Of a stretch of DNA of 64,000 bases, positions 1-12,700 are shown one piece after another. The notes below the pieces were generated by a model, which searched no databases, was not told where the DNA came from, and was given only the letters and a program-made list of their open reading frames with translations. The number at the start of each line of letters is the position of its first letter. Position 1 is the stretch's first letter. The translations under genes and the position numbers were made by a program. Source of the DNA: Siniperca chuatsi (lineage: Eukaryota > Chordata > Actinopteri > Centrarchiformes > Sinipercidae); assembly GCF_020085105.1 (NCBI RefSeq), contig NC_058045.1, positions 11,169,833 through 11,233,832 of the forward strand, written 5' to 3'.

Positions 1-1875
1 CACAAATCTTAAACCTTTGCAGGCAAAAAAAGCTGGCAAGCACATCAACTTTAGCAACTGAACAAAACATGCTAACCAATTTAACATTATTCAACCATTT
101 AAAACAAGTTGGGAAGAAAGCAATGTTTATCTATAAACCTAATAAAAACTACTCCAGTTACCAGCCAACAGTGACTTATATTTACATTTGAAGGATAATG
201 TAACTGACATTATTTGGAGTTTCGCCACTTAAGTTGTAATGTCATTAAACCTGCATGTGCTACCATGTGACGTGACTTAGGGGTGTGTTATGTGTCATTT
301 CCACAACATAACCGAGAGCAGCTTATTCAAAATACTCTCTTCCATGTAAACGATAATATGATCATGAACTTAGCACTTTCAGATGGCAATGTTATCCATT
401 TTGGGGAGCTCTGATAGATAGCTTAGTAGTTCATTTTCAGCCTAGTAGTTCAGTCTCAGCTAAAGGAAAATAGGAGGATGCTCAAATAATTTTCCAGGAC
501 ATTTTACTTTTTCCTCTCATTTTCCACGTGTTTGGTCAGCTGTTTTCCAGGTTTTCCAGGACGCGTGGGAACCCTAAGTATACTCTATCATAGGAATGGG
601 GCTGTGCAGTCTGCAGTGTACCTTTAAATTAGATCAATTTGTAGATATGCTTTCACATTGACAATAAAGTTCTTTCTGTTGATAAATGTTGTAATAACAA
701 AAAAAAAAAAAAGAGTCCAAAGGGGTAAACTGCCATTTTGTCCGCAACCAGCCCTGCAATGTCATTGTGCTGTAAAATGAAAATAAAAAAATCTTTAACC
801 CAATTCCTTGCCTTTCTATAATACATCAATAACATGTATACAAAAACGCTTCCCCTAACTTTAAGTTGCTGGGGAGATGAGACTTTCTACATTTATTATA
901 TCCACTCCTGTGATGTTTGACCTGGTTGATATTAAGAGTGCGGTAGCCAGAGGGAGATAACTGTTTAAATCCAAATGTTTGAGGAACCTGTTGCTGGATG
1001 ATTATTCCACTACCACAGGAAACACTGCATCATTTAAAGTAACTATGCTCTTCAATACATGATGGCAATGAATGGATCAACCTAGTCTACTACAATTTTA
1101 AGGTATGTTATAATTACACTTCCTCCACCAGTCTGTACATACAGTCAAGTACTATATGTAACTATGCATGATAAATAAATCATACATAAATCAACCCCTC
1201 GATTTGAATTAAAACATTTTTTTCAACGTTGAGTGCGAGGAAAATATGTAGCAGTGAGTGGCACTTGGCAGAGAAGAGGTAGGATCTCAAGAAGGGATAT
1301 AAATTCGACCATCTTTGGGATTAACTTATTTTCCATTTCCTATTGAAATGGTACAGCATTGTTACTAAACATTTGTTGCAATATTTGTAGTGTTTGACAT
1401 TTGATATTTCCAAGTGAGGAGGACATAGAAACATTCAGCTTTCCATCAGAGTTATGTCAAACTTTTAAAACATTATTAATATTCTTTACTTAAAATTTGA
1501 ACAATTTACTGTTTGAGCAGTTTTATTACCTGGCATTCCCTGACATTCTCCTATCCTAACCCTAACTGACAAACTCTGATTACAGGGCGCAAAGTCTCAT
1601 CTTATATCCTACGTTAATATGATGACTGGTTAGTAACTTATACAACCTTCTGAAAAAATAATTTGGAAAAGGACGAAAATGTCTGTGACGATGCCTCAGT
1701 TAGGAGTCCGCTTGCATTATACAAGTTAAAATGTGCCTTAAATCTCTATATTGGTATTAAGCCAAGACACAACTTCTTGTGTGTCTCGTGTGACCGTTTT
1801 CAACAAAATCCCAATGGTAACAGCACAACTTAGTCCTGAACACACATGCAACACAATGCTGATGTCAGTACTCAC
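1..1875. other. arih1 intron 3 (partial)
   Basis: This is the 3' side of arih1 exon 3 on the minus strand. I saw no exon matching the rest of RING1, the IBR or RING2, so it is read as intron. It is AT-rich with no long open frame and no clear repeat. Confidence 0.6.
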
Positions 1876-4800
1876 AGAGTTGGGGAAGTTCAGATAGCAG
1901 ATCTGACATGGCATGTCCTGTGCCGATGATCTAGTGTTGATAGGAGGACGGATCCGAGGCTTCTTACTGGGGTTAATGACATGACACTCAGAGAAAAGCT
2001 TGTCCAGATTACCATCAAAATACCTGTGTAAATTGAGACAAGAAAAGAGATATCATAGTGTTAAAAAAAGCTTTAAGACATGAGCTCTCAGCTACCGTAC
2101 TTGTTAGCTGGCAAGATATAGCTGGCCAATAAAGAACATACTTCAGATTCTTACCTTTCCATAAGCTTTTCTTTATCCCAGTTGAAGTGACTGAGAAGGA
2201 TGCGTGTTATTGTTGCAGGATTCTAGAGGAACAAGAAATGGTTGGTCAGAAATAAACCTGAATTTTACATTTAACTACTGTCAATTTTCAATCTTATTCA
2301 ACTTATAATTAGGGGTAAATTTGACATGAAAACCTCATTAATTGGCATTTCTACAATTCTACTCCTATAACAAGTTAAACTCTTTTGTGGAACAATAGGC
2401 AGGTTTATGGTCCACGTTTTCTGATATGTATTAAGCCTAGTACTAGACCAGAATAGTAATTTAAAAAGTACTAACTGAGATTAAATTAAGTAAAAATAAA
2501 ATTGTTAAAAATGGTTGTAGATTCAATAGTTCTCACTCACATTACCATTTACTGTCCACCCATGTATGTTAGTGGGGATAGACAAAAATATCTGAAACAC
2601 CTTTCATTACATTAAAATCCAATGAAATACCACCACAAACTACAGCCATTGAAATAGCAGGAAGTTAGGTCACCTCCTCTCTGACACCATCTTAAGAAAA
2701 AAATGCTGAAAAATGATTCACATTACACTGAAGAGGAGTTTCAACTTTTCTGTTCACAGTAGCTGCTTACGAGTAGGCAACTAAGGCTGGGAGTACATCC
2801 CAAATGAAATACAAGTTTTAGATTTTTGCTGTGTCTGTAGACTTTTCACAGGCAAAATGGCAGCTGTTTATGATGCAATAAACCAGAACACTAGATACAT
2901 GGTAAAATAAATAAATAAATAAATAACATGCCAGTGCACCATTGCCTTTGAGTGGACAGGTGAAAGTGAATACGTTGAAAATGTCAACAAGTATAACTGG
3001 CCAGCTTGCCCATACTGCAGTGATTGAAACCAAATGTGATGCTTCAGTTTGGAGTGTCGTGTCAGCCTAATTGATTAAGGTGTTATTATCCTAATTTCTG
3101 ATTGAAAGGGCAACGAAACCAAATAGAAACCTGTCCACAAAATAAAACAAAAACAAAAAACAACCCAACAATTAATGGAGAAGTTCCATCACATAACTTT
3201 CATATCAATCCTATCTCTATTTTAATATAAGCTTTGTCTGTGCCAATTACCATTTGAGTTTGCATTTTTATTTGCAAAGTGGATCCTACAACGTCCATAT
3301 GATAGGACAGCTCCATAGAAGTGCACCACACTTTACAGCACTGCAATATCAGTGATGATATGGCGCATTCAGATATGTCACAAACTCATTGTCCTTACAC
3401 TGTATGAAAATTTTCTCAGCAAAAGTAATTTGACACATTACTGCACACTCTTGATGTCCTTCCTGACTAAATAACAATTATGTAAAATGTAAATACATTC
3501 TTTGCATGCTGTTTTTCAACCTTGTAGAATTTCTTATTACCGAGTTGCCATTGGGTACATTGATACAGTCAGCTCAGTTACAAATGAGAGTGAAGTCACT
3601 AATTAAGGTAGTGAATATAGAATGCAGTTGAATAAATGAAGTCATGATCTACAGCTGAAGTCAGCTAAAGTCACTAATTGAAAATTTCAGCTAGCTAGTA
3701 CCCCATTTGAAAGTGAACTTGGTTGATTAGTAAGGTGCTGGGCCACAACAGCTTCAGTGGACCTTGGCATAAATTCTACAATTTTACAAATTTAAAAGTC
3801 TCTATAGAAACTAGAGCTGGGTATCGCCACTGATTTCCCGAATCGATTAAATTCCGATTCACATGGTCCCGATTCAATATCGATTTGGTTATCTTTCTAT
3901 GAAAGAGATTCTCAGAGAACTAATGCTGTAAATTGTACAAGGACAGAGCTGATATATCCACTCAGACGCCCCAGTGTTTCCCTAACCATTATATTATAAA
4001 TAAATATATAGATATTAAGAAAAAATACTTGACATTTAAGGTTGAAATAATGTCCCTTAATCTTATACAGTATTGCATTTCTAAATGTCGTGGTGTTATT
4101 TCCGGGTTAAAAGAAAAAAAAAAAAAGACAGATAGAACGATTGTTTGATGACTGCTCACCATAGACTGTATAAAACAGCTGCCCAATCAGTCAGTCAGAG
4201 GTCAGTCAGGTGAGCCTGGGAACCTGCATACCTGAATGCCAGATTTTCACTCACAAAACCTCTGTGATACATGTAAGTTAACATAATATATTGTAGAATT
4301 TTAGCGTTTGTCACACTTTAATACTGCGTGGTTATGTATCAACATTTATACGCACTGTTTGTGAACTTCCTTCGTCTTACATTCGGTGCGTCTATGTGCT
4401 GTTTTTACCTCAGAGAAAGGGTTCATCAAGCTATGTGGGCACAGGCTCCTAACGGGGTTAAAGCTTCACGCATCCACGGGAAAAGGGCAGGCATATATTA
4501 AAAGATCGATCTTGGATTTTATGAATCAATATCGGATAAGTCAAATGAAGATCGATTTGAATCGGAAATTCGATTTTTTAAACTCAGCCCTAATAGTAAC
4601 ACGCAGAGATATCACTCATACGTTGCTCCCACTAGTTTTATGCTCTAGGAGCAACACAAATACTGAATTGTACACTAAAATCTTAACTTAAACGCAGCAT
4701 GCGAGTATGTGAGTTTCATTAGGAGCAAAACATTTGCAGTTAACCCAAACTGAAATATAAGATTCCACTTTCTTAATGTACAGAGATAAAAAGGAATGGA

Positions 4801-7800
4801 TCTAGAGGGAAAAACAACTGGAATTTCTGTTAATTTTTAAAAATCAGTCTGAGTCTGCGCTGTCATACACACCTATACATATCTTCTCCTATACAAATTT
4901 ATTTTGCATTGTGTTTGCAGCTTTCTAGTGGGAGTAGTATAGTGGAATACGAAAGAATACTGATGCTCCAACTTTCAAAAAGCCACACCACACTACAAGC
5001 AAAAATCACAAATCTATTCCCTTCTCCACTGCCAACAAACTAATCCAAGTAATAAAAGTACCAAAAGTTGCTGTTGGTGTTGGCTTATCATATAGCTAAC
5101 AAACTAATTTACACCTTTTGCTGTATGTAGGGGTGCAAACTCATCAGGGGTGAAAAAGGTGACAAAGATGTGAACGCCCTAGGGGGGTTCGGGGGCATGC
5201 CAGTATTAGCCCTGCTAATATCATTTTAGCATAAAGAAAATGGAACCATCAGGGGCTAATGTTAAGTTGGCACTTTGGCAAAATGGTAATGTTAGTAACA
5301 ATAAACGAGTAGTCAGTAATGTTATACAAGTGGAATTTGAAATAACAAGTACGCTATCTAACATTAGATTCCATGGAAATAATGTTAACACCTAACGTTT
5401 CATCCAACCCCCCCAGAATACCCGGGTATGGTGATGCATGTCAACTTCAAAGAAGTGTAGTAAAAACATATTTTGTATATTGCATGCTAGAATTTCATGA
5501 GAATAAGCGTTTTACATCCCATTTTGTGATCGGAATGATGGTGCAACTGTAGAGTACATTATGGTACAGTGCCATGGTTCCAATGTTTAAGCAACACATG
5601 GGGGATTGTTCTCAGCAATTACAAGATTAGATAAGCAAAGTGAATTGCTTTGATGTACCTGTTCATACACACAATGCTTATTTCACTCCATCCTGATGTA
5701 ATTAGGGGTGAGAATCACAGGGTAACTCATGACATGATACTATTACAACATGGTGTTCAATGATGTGTTCGGTGATAAGTGTATCACGATACAAGAGAAT
5801 CTTTTAAGATATATTATTTGTGTAATTGAAGGGAAAAACATTTCTCTAAAAATGGTTAAATCATTATTCAAAGCATGATGTAGGGCTTTAAGTTTTGCAA
5901 ACATTTATGAGAGATTCATACAGCCACATGTACTGTCACCCAAATGTCAGATATAAACAGGCGAAAGGCTGACTGCCACACAGCATAACGGTTCCTTAAT
6001 AAAGACATCTGTAATTAAAGCTGGATATACCTGATGAGAACAAATCATGACATTGATACCAATGTATCAATAAAGTATGACAATAGAAAGTATGACAATA
6101 TACTCAGCTGCCACTTTATTCGATACACCTAGTTAAAACTAATGCAGTCTGATATAACAGCACAACAACAAATCCTACTACATAAAAGGTTACAATGTTC
6201 AGTTTTTGTTGAGTATTTAGTTTTAGAGAGGTGTTGATTAAATTTTATACTCATTTCAGATGCTGTAGTTTGTGGTGCCGTTGAACGGTATTACTGAGAG
6301 GTAATATTTGATCTACCCTCACTGATCGAAATGGGTTTGAGAAAATATTACAAATACCTCTCAGTATATTCATGGACAGTGTTCATGCAAGTTTTGCGTG
6401 TTATGTCTTTCTGAAGTTTGCAGTGGAATGAATCTTTGACAGTCTACAAAGTCACTACAGATGACAAAAATCCATCAGTCACTTGTAACTTTACCCCTAA
6501 AGCGTCTTCAGAGGCCAGGCAAAACCAGTCACTCTTGACATGTGAAGGCACAGTCACTAGAGACATTTACAAGAAAAGTAAATTCAAATAAAGTTATCTA
6601 TCCTGCTGTCACATTCTCAACATTGAAAACTTTAACTCAGAAAAACAGATGCATGTTATTTACTTTGAAAAGGTTGGTGCTGCAAATATCAGAAAAGTCG
6701 GCAGACCTAAATACTATTTTTAGAAGAATCAACATGTCAGTTGTCTCTGCTGTGGAAACAACTGCCATGCGGCTGTACTGTAGCCACAGTACTGATACTT
6801 TACCCATTTACTTTTAGGGCTTGTTTATAGTGAAATGTTGACACTCAAAACACTTTCGTATGTAAAATGCAACGCTACTTCTTAAAAACGTAAATGGTGA
6901 CAGGTCTATCAAGACCACTTTCCATTTTATTGTGTACCCAACTGTAGTTAAGTGAAAGGAAATGGAGGCCAAAGTTAGCGATAAGCCGAAGGACTCCACT
7001 GAGTTTCCCCTGATTTTTAATTTAAACTAGCGCTATAGCTGTTGACAGATTATAACGTTCGTTTGTGTGATCAACCCAAACTGTTTTGGAAGAAGATAAG
7101 ATAGCTTGTTAACGTAAGTAACCTAGCATGTAACTAGCTAACCAACTCGATGACCAAGCCTTTCGTCCAACATTAAAATAACGTCAACGCTAATGTAGTT
7201 TACAAATTTTGTAACTTTAAGTTAAATTGCTTGGTTAATACACTCTGAGTGTCGTCAAGTATGAGTTGGCAGTTATCTAGCTATAGCTACAATTCTAGAA
7301 CTAAAGACGTTGTGCTTTCCGGTAAGGTGCTAGGTTAACGATTACAGTTGGCTAGTTAGCATCTAGCTAACTTGCAAGCTAACATTAGCTTAGCAAACGT
7401 TGCTGCCAACTTCTCAATTGGGATTAGACTACTTCCTGGAACAAAATTCGTATGGAAATTGTTACCCAAATGGACATATTTAACGTTGTCCATATCTTAA
7501 TTTTAAATATTACACACACAAAAGAAAGCTAAATTGAGAAAAACATTTTTTTAGTCTTGTGTAAACCTTATCACTGTTGTGAAACTGCCAACTTCCAGCA
7601 AGTAAACTACTCCTACAAGGCTAACGGCTAAGCTAACGTCCACGGCCTGTTTACGCTTCACCCAAGCCTGGACCCCGGTCTTTCCTGAAGCTGACATACC
7701 AAAATACCTACCTGGATGACCTCGTTGACCTCCCTGATACACTCCACCATATGCTGGAGGATCTGCTCAGCAGTCAAAACCTCGAAGCGGTAGTCCTCCT

Positions 7801-7999
7801 CCTCTTCCTCACCGGGACCGTGGCCACCTCCACCAGTCTCGCCGCACTCGTCTCGCTCCCCACCGGCCACCACGGGATCGACCAACTCCACCTCTCCGAG
7901 CTCCAGGGTGTCGTCCTCGGGCTCCTCTTCGGCGCTATCCTCGCTACATTCCTCCTCTTCGTCGTCGTATTCATAGTTATAACCCTCGTCTGAGTCCAT
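1876..7999 (-). CDS. arih1: ARIH1, RBR-type E3 ubiquitin ligase ariadne-1, N-terminal part (exons 1-3)
   Basis: Three exons read on the minus strand: exon 1 7712-7999, exon 2 2155-2222, exon 3 1876-2023, all with GT-AG borders and continuous phase. The protein starts [17 protein letters not shown], matching the acidic vertebrate ARIH1 N-terminus; an upstream in-frame ATG at 8017 would add six residues, but the family start is at 7999. An acidic, Gly-rich stretch is followed by the UBA-like segment ([19 protein letters not shown], then [20 protein letters not shown]). Exon 3 ends inside the start of RING1 ([11 protein letters not shown]). The IBR and Rcat/RING2 domains with the catalytic Cys are not in the window and should lie past the left edge. 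Family role: works with neddylated cullin-RING ligases and UBCH7-type E2s to transfer ubiquitin. Divergent from hexa, with starts 1.8 kb apart. Confidence 0.95.
2223..7711. other. arih1 intron 1 with several old repeats
   Basis: A 5.5-kb first intron. It holds a short AAAT microsatellite (2904-2926), a hAT-like MITE (3812-4592), a fragment resembling a common fish repeat around 5125-5215 (CCCTAGGGGGGTTCGGGGGC), a stretch resembling a fish 'cacgata'-rich repeat (about 5700-6110) and a fragment starting like the foldback family seen at 62.6 kb (about 6110-6400). The open frames in it (for example 6542-6817 +) have no coding features I recognise. Confidence 0.5.
3812..4592. mobile_element. hAT-like non-autonomous DNA transposon (MITE)
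   Basis: The ends form an imperfect terminal inverted repeat: TAGAGCTGGGTA at the left, and TAGGGCTGAGTT when the right end is read in reverse. Subterminal parts are rich in AATCGAT/GATTC motifs in inverted orientation. The flanks are an 8-bp near-perfect target-site duplication, ATAGAAAC (3804-3811) and ATAGTAAC (4593-4600). An 8-bp duplication and TAGRGCTG-type ends are typical of hAT elements. The internal open frame at 4386-4691 has no transposase motif, so the element looks non-autonomous. Confidence 0.7.
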
Positions 8000-8339
8000 T
8001 CCTAGGGTGGTTATCAACTTGTGACAAGCACACCTAAAGGTCTACAGCGTGTGAAATGATTGCGGAACAATACGAAAACCAAAATTATCCGAGCCTGTTT
8101 TTCAGCTGCAGCGAAAATAACAACAAAACGTCGCCGCTGCTAAGCCAACAAAGAGACACAGCGTCACCAACTGACGACGGCCTTACGTCAGATGGGCTGT
8201 ACATGAAAATGTTTTTAAAAATAATTGTATTTATATGACACACTTTTGTTTTCACATTAATATGTTTCAAAACAATTTTTAAAAAGTACAATATAGCCGC
8301 AAACTGCAATTCCGGGGTTCAACACAGACCGTTATAAGT

Positions 8340-9102
8340 TTAAAGCTTTTTGATATGGACCTGTTTAAATGTGGCCTAGAAGTGAAAAAGCAGTGAAATC
8401 TCCTTTTTTGCATTTTCACAAATAGAATGAAGAAAACAAACAATTTCTGATTCATAGTCTGATTCTGTTATACCACGCACATTTTTTGTCCTTGTAGCGC
8501 CCCCTAGTGGCCGATTTGAAGGAAACTTTCGGGGAATGTTTCAGGTTCTTATGTGGACATATGTGTACGTTTTGTTATGATTGGCCCATCTGTTGTTGAA
8601 TTTGGGCTATTTATGTGCTGAGCCACGCCCCTTTTGAAGTTCATTGGTCAGTATCTAGAAAAATAAATAAGATAACAACAAGCTTTATATAAATTTGATA
8701 AGCATCATCCAATGATGATCCACCGAAAATTTGGTAGCAATCGGACTAACGATGTTAAAAATGTCTGTTGTTTGAGATGTCAAAAATGCTTTTCAAAAAT
8801 GTCAAAATGGCAGGAACTCTAGTTAGGCGGACTTTAGTAGTCCAAGAGACTTTTTTGTAGAGCACATTGAGCTGGACTTGTGACAGAAATTTCAAGTCAT
8901 TCGGACTTACGGTGTGAGGGGCGTGGCCTGTTCAAAATTGCATTTTGGGCTTTAATTACAGCGCCACCATGTGGCCGATTGGGCTCATATTTCTGTGGAA
9001 GCACATGAACATCATTTCCAGTTATTTGGCCAAGTTTCGTGTTTCTAGCTCATTCCACCTCACGGTAATTTGAGCCGAAGCGGCAGGCAACAATTAATAA
9101 AG

Positions 9103-9134
<32 letters not shown>

Positions 9135-9180
9135 CAAAAAACGTGTTTCAGCCCCTTCGGTGCTTGAACCCCAAATAAAA
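8340..9180. repeat. teleost interspersed repeat ('gcgccccctagtggc' family)
   Basis: Contains GCGCCCCCTAGTGGCCGATT near 8498 and GCGCCACCATGTGGCCGATT near 8960, phrases common in fish interspersed repeats, then an (AAT)n tract (about 9103-9132) followed by CAGCCCCTTCGGTGCTTGAA. A second, older copy of the same kind lies at about 19870-20570. Borders are approximate. No coding capacity. Confidence 0.55.
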
Positions 9181-9681
9181 ATAATTAGTATACGTCTGAT
9201 TTAGACACCTGCAACTAAAGTTATCGGCACGTTAACAAAACACTTCCCCCTCATAAAATGTAGGCAAGGCCAATTGGAAAAAAAAAATCAAAAAATGATA
9301 ACGAATAGGCGAACTATACGATTCAGGTGTTTTGACATTGTAAAACTGTCATATTTTATAGGCAAGTATCTGCAGCCAAGCAAGTCTTATTTTTGTAGCC
9401 TACTTCATGGTAACCTATTTTTGTCTCCCATAGTTTCAGTTTACATTTGCTTCAACCGTCACGTCACATCACCGCACCTGGAGTATCGTTAATTTTCTCG
9501 TAGAAGTAATTAATTTCTGTTGTGAATTCTGTAACTGCAAACTATGAACGATTTAAAAAAAGTAAATAAACCCACAGGATACTTCTCCTAAATATGGATA
9601 TACAGAGCTTACAAACTGTATGAGCATTTACCTCACCTTTGATTAAAGAAAAGAAAAAAAAACACCCGCACCTTGTGGCCC

Positions 9682-9695
9682 CAGTCACGTGACTG
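9682..9695. promoter_or_regulatory. Perfect CLEAR/E-box palindrome upstream of hexa
   Basis: CAGTCACGTGACTG is a 14-bp perfect palindrome containing the 10-bp GTCACGTGAC core (9684-9693), which ends 74 bp before the hexa ATG. This core is the consensus bound by TFEB/TFE3-family factors at lysosomal genes (CLEAR element), and HEXA is a classic member of that network. The match and its position are seen directly; use by TFEB is inferred. Confidence 0.7.
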
Positions 9696-9767
9696 TATGC
9701 TCTAAGCACCTGACTGGCACAGTTTGACAGTACAGTTGATGCCATTGAAAAGAGTAATACGAAAGTC

Positions 9768-12700
9768 ATGGATCTGGTTAATTGTGGACGATATACTCGT
9801 CCAAATTTTAATTTGGTACTATTAATTATCCTCCAGCTTGGCCTACACACAGTGGAGGGAGTGTGGCCATTACCGCAGACTTTCACCTCCTCGACGGAGC
9901 GATACCCACTGGACCCACAGGCTTTCTGCTTTGGTTACGGAAGACAATCAGCCGCTCAGCAGGGCTGTTCTGTTCTGGATGCTGCATTCAAGAGATATTT
10001 TTCTCTTATTTTTCCAGACTACACTTCTGGTAGGTGATGAATTGAGGTGCAATTAAGACTATGGTAAAACGAAAGTAAGATTTTACTCCTTGCTGGAGTT
10101 AAAAGGTCGAGTCGTACTGACAAAAATGGTTAATATTTACAAAAAGGGACTTAAAGTGTTTCTGATACTTAAGTATTTTTAATTCTCACACCTCCCAGAG
10201 GTCCAGAATTTGCTGTGCTATTTATATGTTGTCATTATAAAATGTATAGACTATATACAGTATAATGTGTATGCAAATCCTGGCTTTTTAAATTCTAGTG
10301 TGAGTATTAAGAGTAGATGATCTGGTGATTCACAGGTATAAGACTGCATTATGAATGGACAAAAATAGAGCAAAGTGCTCACGGGTTTTGTTTTGAATGT
10401 TCTGTTTGTCATGTTGGCTTTTCAATGGGCTTTGTAGAGACAGCAGTTCATCAGTCAGGTAGTGTGTAGGCCCACCTACGCTAAAAACCCACAGTGACAA
10501 TGGACCAGAGTAGCACAGCTTCATGTTTGTGCATGTTGTGTTATAACAGCTGATAGAATAGTCACAGTTTGGTTGCAACATTGTCAAAATGAAAGTGCAC
10601 AGGCACTGTATGCACTTATACAAAACTTTGACCTAGCAACTAGTGACCTTAATAATGTCACTTTTATGACCAACAGCAGATGGTGTCCTGCGATTCAGTG
10701 AGGATAAACCATTTATTGTTGAGATCAGTGTTGACCATGATGATTGTGAGAGTTACCCAAATGAGGACTCGTCTGAGAGATGTAAGTATGACCACATTCA
10801 TCTGACCCAGAGCACCACAGGTAAAGGTCACAGTGGCAACAACCATCCCAACCGGTGGGGTTCAATGTATTATCTTAACTTTCTTCTATTTGTGTTCCAG
10901 ACAATCTGAGTGTCTCTGCAGTACAAGCATCTCTGAACGCAGAAACCGTGTGGGGTGCTGTAAGAGGTGATTATAGTCAATACATTTTTGAATAACATGT
11001 ATAAACAAAATAAGAACATGTGTGAACAAAAGTACAGAAATGGAACAAACATGTTAGCAATCAGCTACAGTTAGCAAAGGAAAGGCTAGGTTCCATCAAA
11101 ACCTATTTAGCAATTTGCACTGTATTTCTACCCAACATTTAATAAATGAGTATCTCACTGTTATCGGTGTAGATTAAAATGATTACTAATCATATATTAT
11201 ATATCCTCTGGTGAAGCACAGGTCTGGAAACCTTCAGTCAGCTGGTGTATCAAGATGATTTTGGCTCAGTAAGTCAGAAATGCTCAAACTCATAAGACCT
11301 CTGAAGTCGTTATTTCTTGAATACACAATCTCATCTTGTTATAGAGCTTGATTAGTGTTTGTGATGGATCATTTATATCAAATCATTTCTTTCTTTCTTT
11401 TTTTTTTTTTTTTTTTTTTTAGTATTTTGTGAACAAGACTGAGATTGAAGACCTACCCCGGTTTCAGTTCAGAGGGATTTTGTTGGACACTTCACGTCAC
11501 TATTTACCAGTGCAGTCCATTTTAAAAACTTTGGTAATCAGATGACACAATCAGAATTTCAGCCTTCTGTATCATTGATCACACTTGTCATCAGTGGTAT
11601 TAACATATATTTTTCTTGTTAGGATGCAATGGCCTACAGTAAGTTCAATGTGTTTCATTGGCACATTGTTGATGACCCCTCCTTCCCTTACCAGAGCCGC
11701 ACCTTTCCAGACCTTTCCAGTAAGGTATGTCATTAGAAAGAATACACTACCTCAAATCATGTACACCATGTCTCTGTTTGCCTTGCAAAAAAATATTATC
11801 TGCATTTTAGGAGATGAAACTTTATTATTTTATATTATCCTAGATTTTTAACTAGGCCTACTGCATGTGGATTAATGGGGTAGGAAAATACTGAAAAGTT
11901 GCATTCACCCTGAACAAAGGCTTCTGGCTCTGATTCAGGGGGCTTTCCATCCGATGACTCATATCTACACACAGTCAGATGTGAGAAGGGTGATCTCATA
12001 TGCCAGACTGAGGGGAATAAGGGTCCTTCCGGAGTTTGATTCACCCGGCCACACCAAATCTTGGGGAAAAGGTAAAATTCAAAACCAAATGAGCCACATT
12101 TACTCAAAAACAACTGTTTTATCCAAATGATCTCAGCTTCTTGATCTTCAACATATAAAGTACTTGGCATTATGCCTGGTTTGGTTCAATAGGAATCAAA
12201 CCTGCAAGCCAAGACTATAAATGGCAACAATACATGCACAGAATCTTGAGTTTGACTCACTTCTTATATGGAGGACTCTTATGGCTACATCAGTGTAGCA
12301 AATGCCTGCACTCAACAGACAATGCAAGAAATGTATTTAACCAAAATGCTGAACTAAATCTGATTGATCACCATTTATTCCCCAGGGCATTCTGACCTAT
12401 TGACTCCCTGCTACAGAGGGGGCATCCCCTCAGGTATCTTTGGTCCAGTTAATCCAGCATTACCCTCCACCTACCAGTTCATGGCGAGACTATTTAAGGA
12501 AGTATCATCTGTGTTTCCTGATTCCCATATCCACTTAGGAGGAGATGAGGTCGACTTTTCCTGCTGGTAGGCTGAAATGTGACAGATTATTTAAATACTG
12601 TTTGATGATTTCAACCAGGATTTCCTGGTTCTGATCCGTATTGTTTGTTTTCATTGTTAATGAATTTGGCAGCAAAAAAAGTGCAAGAAATGTCAATAGA

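Larger units (their letters stand above)
8000..9767. other. arih1-hexa divergent intergenic region
   Basis: Separates the head-to-head arih1 and hexa genes. It should contain both 5' UTRs and promoters. About half is an old interspersed repeat (8340-9180). The segment next to hexa carries a perfect CLEAR-type E-box. I saw no convincing TATA box. Confidence 0.6.

Noticed and set aside
4386-4691. 101-codon open frame
   Set aside because: It runs out of the hAT MITE across its right end into flanking DNA and has no transposase motif.
7751-7993. Plus-strand 80-codon open frame, hydrophobic
   Set aside because: It is the antisense of arih1 exon 1, whose minus-strand frame matches ARIH1 clearly.
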